Program-made: the position numbers and the translations under genes | Virus record (IMG/VR): IMGVR_UViG_3300021368_000864 | Span: 1 to 29,240 of that record | Origin: a virus | Length of the DNA: 29,240 bases | Direction: 5' to 3' (one strand) | The notes under the pieces: model-generated | The model's input: only the letters and a program-made list of their open reading frames with translations | Database searches by the model: none | Told to the model about the DNA's origin: nothing | In this document: one piece after another, positions 23,958 to 29,240 of the stretch | Layout: the number at the start of each line of letters is the position of its first letter | How positions within the stretch are numbered: the first letter of the stretch is position 1

Positions 23958-24607
23958 AATCGTATGTCATAACAATCATGGACATGCCGGAATCTGTCAA
24001 GGCTGCAGAACGATGTATCGCATCGATGCCTGAGTTTGATGTTCAGATGTTCCCTGCTATCACTCCAAAAGATAATCCGGTAAAACTCGCTGAAAGTAAA
24101 GGTATTGATCTTCACTGGTTTATGCGCGCTGATGGTGGTAAATTCTCTCGCATGAATCGATGCGTTGCTGCATTTATGTCACACCACACCTTGTGGGAAA
24201 TGTGTATTCGCGACAACGAAGAATATCAGATCTTTGAACACGATGCTGTACGAGTCGGGAATCTGCCAATGCATATCGAACACAGAGGAACACTGACCAT
24301 TGGTGCACCTAGTTACGGTGCGTTTCTTACTCCGCATCATTTTGGTGTTCAGAGACTTATGCACAAACAGTATTTCGGTGGCGCACATGCATATCGTATG
24401 AAACCCAAAGCGGCGGTTGCTATTGTCGACAAAGCAAAAGAGTTTGCAGCAGCTACAGATGTCTTCTTATCGTTCGATTTTTTCCCGTGGTTACAAGAAT
24501 ATTATCCATGGCCGGTTATCGCAAAAGACAATTTTTCTACCATTCAAAAAGAGGGTGGGTGTGTTGCAAAACACGGTTACAATCCGGAGAAGTATAAAAT
24601 ATTATGA
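23954..24607 (+). CDS. GT25-like glycosyltransferase
   Basis: A 217-residue protein, the fourth GT25-like copy. KSYVITIMDMPESV starts the nucleotide-binding fold, RCVAAFMSHHTLWEMC and YQIFEHDAVRV form the signature with EHD, and GGAHAYRMKPKAAVAI is the late block. It overlaps both neighbours by ATGA. Divergence from the copies at 20907 and 21605 is substantial, so a different linkage or donor is likely. Confidence 0.75.
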   Translation: MKSYVITIMDMPESVKAAERCIASMPEFDVQMFPAITPKDNPVKLAESKGIDLHWFMRADGGKFSRMNRCVAAFMSHHTLWEMCIRDNEEYQIFEHDAVRVGNLPMHIEHRGTLTIGAPSYGAFLTPHHFGVQRLMHKQYFGGAHAYRMKPKAAVAIVDKAKEFAAATDVFLSFDFFPWLQEYYPWPVIAKDNFSTIQKEGGCVAKHGYNPEKYKIL

Positions 24608-25281
24608 GTGTTACAGTATGTTGTGTCTTATGGGGTGATAAGTTCTCTGAAGACTATGTTCATAATCTCAAGGCGGCAGTGGAACGAAACACTACTGTAC
24701 CCCACGAGTTTGTGTGTCTAAGTGATCGTCAAATTTCTGGTGTCAAAACAAAACTTCTGAAAGGGGGAATGACTGGTTGGTGGAATAAACTCCAGTTGTT
24801 TGATGGGGAAATCAAGGGAAGAATTGTGTACTTTGATCTAGACACAATCATCACATCCAGTATCGATTGGTTGATGAAGTATACCGGTACATTTGCTGGC
24901 ATCGAAGATCTGGGTGTTGCTAATGCACATCAACAACATCTAAAGGGTGTCATGCAGTCGGGTGTTATGGCATGGCGAAGTGAGGCGATGGATTGGGTAA
25001 ATCTAGAGTTCACATTAACTCAAGCCGTTGTGACTAATCAATTCAGGGGTGATGGTGAGTATCTCAATCACATTGTCAAACAACGAGACTTGTTGCAGCG
25101 ACTTTACCCAAACTCTGTAAAGTCATATAAGTACGATGTGTATCCCGACAAGTTAGAACAGACATCGGTGATATGTTTTCACGGTCGACCATCAATTATA
25201 CAGGCGATGAACGAATCTGTGACAACTCCTATGAGAACATATGAACCACAAGGTTGGATAAAGGATTATTGGCATGGGTAG
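24604..25281 (+). CDS. GT-A glycosyltransferase (GT8-like)
   Basis: A 225-residue protein. GRIVYFDLDTIITSS holds the DxD motif at Asp78-Asp80; the preceding WWNKLQLF and following GVMAWRSE blocks fit small GT8-like or capsule-type glycosyltransferases found in marine bacteria and phages. VICFHGRPS near the end supplies the terminal histidine motif. It overlaps the next gene by 8 bases. Confidence 0.72.
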   Translation: MSVTVCCVLWGDKFSEDYVHNLKAAVERNTTVPHEFVCLSDRQISGVKTKLLKGGMTGWWNKLQLFDGEIKGRIVYFDLDTIITSSIDWLMKYTGTFAGIEDLGVANAHQQHLKGVMQSGVMAWRSEAMDWVNLEFTLTQAVVTNQFRGDGEYLNHIVKQRDLLQRLYPNSVKSYKYDVYPDKLEQTSVICFHGRPSIIQAMNESVTTPMRTYEPQGWIKDYWHG

Positions 25282-26026
25282 AGTAGTTCATGTAATCGGA
25301 AACGGAGACAAGGCAGATCTATATCAACGCGAAAAACGCGAGGGCATGAAACTGATCTGTAATATGCCTCCATTTGAGATTGACCCTAGAGAAGTGTATG
25401 CCACTTGTATGGTAGACTTCAAAATGATGATGGCATTGACCAAAGGAGAGATCGCACTAGATCAATACGAATGGGTGCTCGGCACTCGCCCTCGTATCTG
25501 GATGTATGAACGCTCTGCTTTCTACCTGAAGTATGCAAACCGTGTTAAAGAATTTTATACTCATGTCCCCAAATATGCAGGGAATGCAACCAACTTCAAT
25601 TGTGGTCACATGGCAGTCCACTATGCCGCAAACCAGAAGAAAGCAGACGAAGTTCATCTATATGGTTTCGACACGATCTTTGATTTTAATATGAGGTCGG
25701 TCACTGATTTAATCCTAAGTTCCGATCGATCAACGGTTAATAACTATCGGTTGTTGAATAACTGGCGTCCTATATGGCGAGACATCTTCCGCGAGTTTGA
25801 TAAGACTAAATTTGTATTGCACCATAATCACGACAATTTAAAAATACCAAAACTTGACAATGTCGAAGTGAAAGTGTATAGTGATAAACTCTTGACTAGA
25901 AATCAGCAACGTGAAGATCCGTCTGATATTAGTGATGGTCGTGGCATGGAAGTACCAATTGATACTGCACCATTAAACCGTAAACAACGGCGTGCACAAG
26001 AAGCGATGCAACGCAAGGCAAAATAA
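25274..26026 (+). CDS. Rossmann-like protein resembling GT42 sialyltransferases/DUF115
   Basis: A 250-residue protein. VVHVIGNGDKADL is a glycine-rich opening loop like the GNGPSL of GT42 sialyltransferases and DUF115 (MptE-like) proteins; LICNMPPFEID corresponds to the CNQF strand, and NCGHMAVHYAANQK then DEVHLYGFDTI match the late helix and the G-D strand of that fold. A CMP-sugar substrate is possible but not shown. The C terminus is a basic tail (LNRKQRRAQEAMQRKAK), a motif often seen at the end of phage proteins. It is the last gene of the glycan block; its stop shares a base with the nuclease start. Confidence 0.5.
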   Translation: MGRVVHVIGNGDKADLYQREKREGMKLICNMPPFEIDPREVYATCMVDFKMMMALTKGEIALDQYEWVLGTRPRIWMYERSAFYLKYANRVKEFYTHVPKYAGNATNFNCGHMAVHYAANQKKADEVHLYGFDTIFDFNMRSVTDLILSSDRSTVNNYRLLNNWRPIWRDIFREFDKTKFVLHHNHDNLKIPKLDNVEVKVYSDKLLTRNQQREDPSDISDGRGMEVPIDTAPLNRKQRRAQEAMQRKAK

Positions 26027-26703
26027 TGTTTGAACATATGGAGATTGATCTAGGTTACAAAGACCTAGAGGCAATCACAACTGAGAAAGGTCGTCGTTAT
26101 GTAATGCAGGACGGGAGTCATTACCCATCGATCACCACAGTTCTATCGATACTGAGTGAAGATGGTATCGCGGCATGGCGTAAGAGAGTCGGGAATGAAG
26201 AGGCAGACAAAATTTCATACAGAGCATCTCAACGAGGAACTGCTGTACACGAAATTATTGAGAGATATATCGACAACAAGGAAGACTATCGTGACGGTTT
26301 CATGCCTAATGTTGTTTCTGATTTCTTCTCCATCAAACCAATATTGGATTCAAGGATTGGTAAGGTATACGCACAAGAAGTCCCTTTATACTCTGATTAT
26401 CTAGGTGTCGCTGGTCGCGTAGACTGCATTGCAGAGTTCGACGGTAAACTATCAGTCATTGATTTTAAGACAAGTCGACGATTTAAAAGTGCAGATAAAA
26501 TAAATAATTATTTCCAACAGGAGGCGTTTTACGCAATCGCATGGGAAGAACGCACAGGCATTCCCATCACACAACTGGTCACACTCATTGTAGTGGATGA
26601 CGGATCGACGCAAATATTTGTTGAACACCGTGATGACTGGGCTGGAGAGTTGCAAGAAACGATCGAGAAGTATAATGAACGAAGACATCCAGCAGATTCA
26701 TGA
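26026..26703 (+). CDS. PD-(D/E)XK nuclease (RecB/MGME1-like exonuclease)
   Basis: A 225-residue protein from ATG 26026. The active site can be read in order: RGTAVHEII (His75), Glu118 in AQEVPLYS, Asp133 in GRVDCIAEF, then Asp146-Phe-Lys148 in VIDFKTSRR, followed by Gln165-xxx-Tyr169 of the QxxxY motif. This is the pattern of RecB-type exonucleases involved in processing DNA ends during replication or recombination; proteins like this occur in T4-like marine phages. It overlaps the heme-oxygenase-like gene by 29 bases, so this core replication-type gene and the pigment genes are expressed together. Confidence 0.87.
   Translation: MFEHMEIDLGYKDLEAITTEKGRRYVMQDGSHYPSITTVLSILSEDGIAAWRKRVGNEEADKISYRASQRGTAVHEIIERYIDNKEDYRDGFMPNVVSDFFSIKPILDSRIGKVYAQEVPLYSDYLGVAGRVDCIAEFDGKLSVIDFKTSRRFKSADKINNYFQQEAFYAIAWEERTGIPITQLVTLIVVDDGSTQIFVEHRDDWAGELQETIEKYNERRHPADS
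26499..26513 (+). promoter_or_regulatory. Late-promoter-like motif with palindrome inside the nuclease gene
   Basis: AATAAATA (26499-26506) matches T4 late consensus TATAAATA at 7 of 8 bases and overlaps a perfect 12-base palindrome, AAATAATTATTT (26502-26513). It lies about 160 bases before the heme-oxygenase-like start and could drive late expression of the two pigment genes. Being AT-rich and inside a coding region, it may be chance. Confidence 0.25.
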
Positions 26704-27184
26704 CGAAGTAGAGAACCTTCCGTTCTCACAGAAACTTGCCGCAGGTGAATTGACAGATCCACAGATCATCGCATACATGCAGAACCAGTGGTTTATCTTT
26801 CAGTCAATGGAAGGATCAATAAACAAATTACCCCACGAGTCGTTACGTCGGTGTCGAAAGATACGTGAGTGCGTTTATGCCATGGAAGAGGAAATCGACG
26901 GCAAGTGGATGACTCAGGCAGTTAAAGACTACATAAACTATATTATCGGTGCAGAAGACTATCGCGAGAAGTGGATGTCTCATGTCTATCTAAACTACAT
27001 GGCATTCATGATGGGTGGTTCAATCCTTGTAGAGAAGAATCCAGAGATGACATGGATGTGGCACTTTGATGATCGACAAGAATGCATCAAGGCAATCCGT
27101 GCCGAAGAGATTGACTTTGATCAGGTGCACGAAGGATTCAAATATCATCGCCGGATGTTGGAGGAATTAAATCATGTGGGATGA
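26675..27184 (+). CDS. Heme oxygenase-family protein
   Basis: A 169-residue all-helical protein from ATG 26675; an in-frame ATG at 26597 lies well inside the nuclease gene. IHDEVENLPFSQKLAAGEL at residues 8-26 matches the proximal helix of heme oxygenases (H-x-x-A-E-N then F-L-G-L), placing the heme-ligand histidine at His9. YMQNQWFIFQSME fits the next helix (Y---L---Y--LE). HVYLNYMAFMMGG at 103-115 lines up with the distal helix HAYxRYLGDLSGG with identical spacing of His, Tyr and Gly-Gly, but the usual Arg and Asp are Asn107 and Phe111. Heme oxygenases open heme to biliverdin using reduced ferredoxin and oxygen. The bilin reductase gene overlaps its end by 11 bases, the strongest support for this reading. 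Confidence 0.78.
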   Translation: MNEDIQQIHDEVENLPFSQKLAAGELTDPQIIAYMQNQWFIFQSMEGSINKLPHESLRRCRKIRECVYAMEEEIDGKWMTQAVKDYINYIIGAEDYREKWMSHVYLNYMAFMMGGSILVEKNPEMTWMWHFDDRQECIKAIRAEEIDFDQVHEGFKYHRRMLEELNHVG

Positions 27185-27812
27185 CTTCATAGAGTTGCAA
27201 CGGGAACTCACAGGTATATTTACGTTTTACTGTGAAGGTGGTAGACCCGATCACTATGAAGAATATAATCACTACAACTGGTTCTGGAAGAACAAGAAGC
27301 TAGAACTAGGTCATATCTCTGTCGTCGACAAACGTGAGTCACACGGCATCTGGATGATGCATGTCAACGCCTACGCAAAAGTTACTTACCCGATGCCAAT
27401 CTACGGGTTCGATGTCGTCTGTGGTAAGAACAAGGTCACGGGTTGTTTCCATGATCTGTCACCTACCGGTTACAACGATATGCAGATGACCCGCAAGGAA
27501 GTCACCCGCGAACGAGAACTCCCCGACTGGGCGAAAGAGATCTTCTCTGGCAATATGCTCGCCGCAGGAAACATTACCGAAAAAGACGAAGCACTCGAAT
27601 ACGCAACACTGGGTGTCGACAACCTTGAAGCATGGTTCATGACACTCGAACGCAACAAACCCTCTGTCCCACCGGTGCAATACATTGGCGCACGATCAAA
27701 GTATTGTCACAACCAGCTTCAGAACCCCCACAGTTTCAATGTCATGAAGAGTCTGGGGTTTCCCGAAGACTATCTGACTGAATTCAAGACCACGAAACAG
27801 TTCCCCTTTTAA
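27174..27812 (+). CDS. pcyX: Ferredoxin-dependent bilin reductase (PcyA/PcyX-like)
   Basis: A 212-residue protein. YPMPIYGFDVV followed by GCFHDLSPTGYND corresponds to the PcyA segments GLPLFGCDIV and ADLSPT, and SKYCHNQLQNPHS near the C terminus to HYCQQQQKNDKT. His63 (MMHVNAY) and Asp80 (YGFDVV) are 17 residues apart, exactly as His88 and Asp105 of Synechocystis PcyA. The PcyA Glu76 position appears to be Ser49 and the C-terminal KND is QNP, so chemistry may differ. The family reduces biliverdin to phycobilins with ferredoxin electrons. Non-cyanophage viral PcyX, reported together with a heme oxygenase from marine metagenomes, makes phycoerythrobilin; this pair fits that description. The symbol is my best guess. 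Confidence 0.8.
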   Translation: MWDDFIELQRELTGIFTFYCEGGRPDHYEEYNHYNWFWKNKKLELGHISVVDKRESHGIWMMHVNAYAKVTYPMPIYGFDVVCGKNKVTGCFHDLSPTGYNDMQMTRKEVTRERELPDWAKEIFSGNMLAAGNITEKDEALEYATLGVDNLEAWFMTLERNKPSVPPVQYIGARSKYCHNQLQNPHSFNVMKSLGFPEDYLTEFKTTKQFPF

Positions 27813-27826
27813 TCGGTTTTTCCGAT
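27812..27826 (+). terminator. Weak hairpin after the bilin reductase gene
   Basis: ATCGG (27812-27816) and CCGAT (27822-27826) form a 5-base-pair stem around a TTTTT loop starting at the last base of the stop codon, followed by CATTTTC. The stem is short and the downstream T run is broken, so termination would be partial at best. Confidence 0.35.
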
Positions 27827-27867
27827 CATTTTCAAAAAGTTTTACAAATTTTCCCATGAAAAAAGTG

Positions 27868-27896
27868 TTGACGGGAGCGTCAATACGTGCGATAAT
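27868..27896 (+). promoter_or_regulatory. Sigma70-like promoter with overlapping inverted repeat
   Basis: TTGACG (27868-27873), a 17-base spacer and GATAAT (27891-27896) precede ATG 27928, with start expected near 27903. The -35 is the left half of a perfect inverted repeat, TTGACG-GGAG-CGTCAA (27868-27883), which could be an operator. The bases upstream share AAAAAGTGTTGAC with the promoter at 28581. Confidence 0.72.
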
Positions 27897-27927
27897 TACC
27901 TTGTAATTTGAGATGAGGAATTGAGAC

Positions 27928-28203
27928 ATGGCACGAATTATCTACCAAACTGAGTGTGAACTTCAAGAGATGCAGGCTGAAGGTATTGACTTCAACCAAG
28001 CCCTTCGAATCATCAAGGGGTTCATGGGTACTGAAGATACTCTTGACGCTCTTCAAGGTTTTGAGAAGCGTTACGCGAAAGCGGAAGTTGACGCTCTTGA
28101 GACTGACGACTACGGTTTCGACCACGAGTGGCGATACGAAGTCTACGCTTACAATCTTCTGGTTGAAGGTTTCGGTAAACTGTTTGCGCCTAAGGAGGCA
28201 TAA
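27928..28203 (+). CDS. Small acidic phage protein of unknown function
   Basis: A 91-residue protein, the first gene after its own promoter, with GAGG about 9 bases before ATG 27928. It looks helical and acidic (ECELQEMQAEGIDF, ALETDDYGFDHEW) with a short hydrophobic C-terminal helix (YAYNLLVEGFGKLF). I do not recognise a family. Position behind a host-type promoter suggests early expression, which in phages often means host take-over functions, but nothing in the sequence shows that. Confidence 0.6.
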   Translation: MARIIYQTECELQEMQAEGIDFNQALRIIKGFMGTEDTLDALQGFEKRYAKAEVDALETDDYGFDHEWRYEVYAYNLLVEGFGKLFAPKEA

Positions 28204-28205
28204 TT

Positions 28206-28484
28206 ATGTTGAAGTTTGAGAATGTTGCGAAGGTCGGTGAGTTCATCAAGGCGATGGATTTCCGCCCCCGCGAAGGTGTCGAAGATTCGTTTGTGATTGG
28301 TAAAGTTCTTCGCCATGCACCAGCTCGTTGTGGTTACTACATCGAGTGTCGTTTCGACACCGAAGGTCAACGAGTCGGAGAAGAGGTTTTCGTCCCGTTC
28401 GGATTGGCGCCTTTCGCTGAGTGGGACGATCGTGTTCAGTATGTGAATGACGGTGCGATGCGTATGATTACTACTGGTCGGTAG
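28206..28484 (+). CDS. Small phage protein of unknown function
   Basis: A 92-residue protein with a strong ribosome binding site (AAGGAGG at 28193-28199, inside the previous gene's end) 6 bases before ATG 28206. It has alternating hydrophobic and polar residues suggesting a beta-rich fold (SFVIGKVLRHA, GYYIECRF, EEVFVPFGLAPF). No motif or family is recognised. It shares the promoter at 27868 with the preceding gene and is followed by terminator-like structure. Confidence 0.6.
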   Translation: MLKFENVAKVGEFIKAMDFRPREGVEDSFVIGKVLRHAPARCGYYIECRFDTEGQRVGEEVFVPFGLAPFAEWDDRVQYVNDGAMRMITTGR

Positions 28485-28485
28485 T

Positions 28486-28552
28486 GTTTCGGGGTCTGAA
28501 ACGAAGATTGCTAATGATTGCTATGGATGATGACCCCTGTTTTATTTGTTTC
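28486..28552 (+). terminator. Terminator-like region with competing stems
   Basis: GGGGTC (28491-28496) can pair with GACCCC (28532-28537), followed by TGTTTTATTTGTTT. GTTTC (28486-28490) can instead pair with GAAAC (28498-28502), which could also pair with a second GTTTC just after 28547. A direct repeat GATTGCTA (28506-28513 and 28516-28523) sits in the loop. It ends the two-gene unit; the long loop makes efficiency uncertain. The rest of the gap up to 28580 shows nothing else I can name. Confidence 0.45.
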
Positions 28553-28580
28553 GTGAATAGTGAGTATTCACCAAAAAGTG

Positions 28581-28609
28581 TTGACTTTTCTTTGAATCTT
28601 TGAGATAAT
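28581..28609 (+). promoter_or_regulatory. Sigma70-like promoter before the leader RNA
   Basis: TTGACT (28581-28586) and GATAAT (28604-28609) are 17 bases apart, with AAAAAGTG directly upstream as in the promoter at 27868. Transcription should begin near 28616, giving a leader of about 86 bases before ATG 28702. Confidence 0.75.
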
Positions 28610-28615
28610 ACTTGT

Positions 28616-28682
28616 GTTGATTGGGGAGATCTGGCGTCTTCTGACTAGGAACTTCGGGTTCACTGTTTCTCCCCCTTTTTTT
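28616..28682 (+). ncRNA. Short terminated leader RNA (attenuator or small RNA)
   Basis: Between the promoter at 28581 and ATG 28702 the transcript can fold into an outer stem, GGGGAGA (28623-28629) with TCTCCCC (28668-28674), that encloses a smaller hairpin GAAC-TTCGG-GTTC and is followed after one C by seven T (28676-28682). This has the features of an intrinsic terminator about 60 bases after the start site and 20 bases before the gene. It could be an attenuator controlling the downstream gene, or a small RNA of about 67 bases. No known riboswitch class is recognised. Confidence 0.55.
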
Positions 28683-28701
28683 CTCTACTGGAGTTTATAT
28701 T

Positions 28702-29232
28702 ATGTCTGACCAAACTATTCGCATTGTTTTCCAAACTCAGTATCTTGAGAACTATGGTGCCCATTGTTGGGACGGTGAGGGTGAGTGCCCTCAACGGTGG
28801 AAGCCCAAGGGTGGCTCCACCTATGTGGTGCCTTGCACCCCCGCTCAGCTCGCGGATGCCGAGTGGTACAATGCCGTCGAGAATGGCATTGCCAAGCGTA
28901 ATGACTACGAGCAGGAGTACATTATCAATGTACAGGTGGTCGATGCTATCGACTATGTCGAGTCAGACCATGTTGAGTTCTGGGAAGCAATCACCAATGT
29001 TCATGTCTCCATCGGTGGTGACTTGTTGATGGAGCAACAGGTTCTCAACTTTGATAACGAGGTGGTTGGTGTTCGCCGCTGGGTTCAGAACGCCGAGGAA
29101 GGTATGATCGGTTCTACGACTCGTGAAGAGTTTGAACCTGTGACTGTCGATTGGCGTCAACAGAAAGAAATGGAAATGCACGGTATCGATGATACCTTCG
29201 CAGAACTTGAAGCTATGATGGAGGTTGCGTGA
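28702..29232 (+). CDS. Acidic phage protein of unknown function
   Basis: A 176-residue soluble protein with GGAG (28690-28693) 8 bases before ATG 28702. The N-terminal part, RIVFQTQYLENYGAHCWDG followed by GECPQRWKPKGGSTYVV, has the look of a conserved domain seen in large marine phages, annotated only as hypothetical. The C-terminal half is acidic and helical (DDTFAELEAMMEVA). No catalytic residues can be assigned. The gene has its own promoter and a terminator-bearing leader, so its expression is probably regulated. The base composition, richer in G and C than the glycan genes, matches the phage core. Confidence 0.65.
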   Translation: MSDQTIRIVFQTQYLENYGAHCWDGEGECPQRWKPKGGSTYVVPCTPAQLADAEWYNAVENGIAKRNDYEQEYIINVQVVDAIDYVESDHVEFWEAITNVHVSIGGDLLMEQQVLNFDNEVVGVRRWVQNAEEGMIGSTTREEFEPVTVDWRQQKEMEMHGIDDTFAELEAMMEVA

Positions 29233-29240
29233 TGTTAGAC
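29232..29240 (+). CDS. Start of a further gene (3' truncated)
   Basis: ATG at 29232 overlaps the preceding TGA (TGATG) and opens a frame reading Met-Leu-Asp before the window ends. The overlap is of the type used by most genes here. Nothing about the product can be said. Confidence 0.35.

Noticed and set aside
25274-26026. Firm assignment as a sialyltransferase
   Set aside because: Only the fold-level blocks (GNG loop, CN strand, GFD strand) agree, and the specific GT42 catalytic residues could not be confirmed.
26597-26674. Heme-oxygenase gene starting at ATG 26597
   Set aside because: The extra 26 residues overlap the nuclease gene and carry no family features; ATG 26675 places His9 close to the N terminus, near the expected position.
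26675-27184. Reading the gene as a TenA-like or other heme-oxygenase-fold protein rather than heme oxygenase
   Set aside because: The HDEVEN proximal motif, the spacing of the distal helix and the adjoining bilin reductase favour heme oxygenase, though the missing Asp keeps this open.
1-29240. tRNA genes, CRISPR arrays, insertion sequences, attachment sites
   Set aside because: Reading both strands by eye I saw no cloverleaf-like sequence, no regularly spaced repeats, no transposase or integrase motifs and no long terminal repeats.

Overview
The window looks like part of the genome of an uncultured T4-like marine tailed phage (myovirus-type Caudoviricetes). All supported genes lie on the + strand, most are separated by a few bases or overlap by 1 to 14 bases, and no tRNA, rRNA, CRISPR array or insertion sequence is visible. 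The T4-like marine phage signature comes from class Ia ribonucleotide reductase nrdA-nrdB, a Seg-like GIY-YIG protein, PhoH, a T4-type lysozyme, a PD-(D/E)XK nuclease and several short proteins of a type common in T4-like marine phages. Nothing is specific to a cyanophage (no photosystem or carbon-metabolism genes in this window). The heme oxygenase-bilin reductase pair resembles genes previously reported from marine phages thought to infect alphaproteobacteria, so a marine proteobacterial host is the best guess.

Layout. 1-590: end of an unknown gene and a small lipoprotein that may be a spanin. 576-3567: a consensus promoter followed by nrdA, which carries an internal glutaredoxin domain, and nrdB. 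3567-6109: an AT-rich accessory block (FkbM methyltransferase, tiny zinc ribbon, NodU/CmcH-type carbamoyltransferase) that runs into the start of the GIY-YIG gene and seems to have removed its normal start codon. 6497-8973: phage core genes (P-loop kinase, DUF6433-like protein, small proteins, PhoH) with a perfect consensus promoter and a strong terminator. 8970-10867: another FkbM methyltransferase, then a short conserved phage protein, a transglutaminase-like peptidase and the endolysin.

10870-26026: about 15 kb of tightly coupled surface-glycan genes: two sulfotransferases, a GT9-like protein, two radical SAM proteins, four GT25-like and two GT8-like glycosyltransferases, a tandem pair of related putative glycosyltransferases, a GT42/DUF115-like protein, two methyltransferases, a left-handed beta-helix acyltransferase, a PIG-L deacetylase, a GDPD-like phosphodiesterase and a HAD-nucleotidyltransferase fusion. 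Together they could make, activate, transfer and decorate sugars on the host envelope or the virion.

26026-27812: a PD-(D/E)XK nuclease followed by what I read as a heme oxygenase and a ferredoxin-dependent bilin reductase, overlapping by 11 bases. This is a compact heme-to-phycobilin pathway of the PcyX kind and the most striking system in the window. By eye, both enzymes lack some canonical active-site residues. 27813-29240: three genes of unknown function driven by two sigma70-like promoters, with a short terminated leader RNA in front of the last complete gene.

All family calls were made by eye from motifs; no database search was run.
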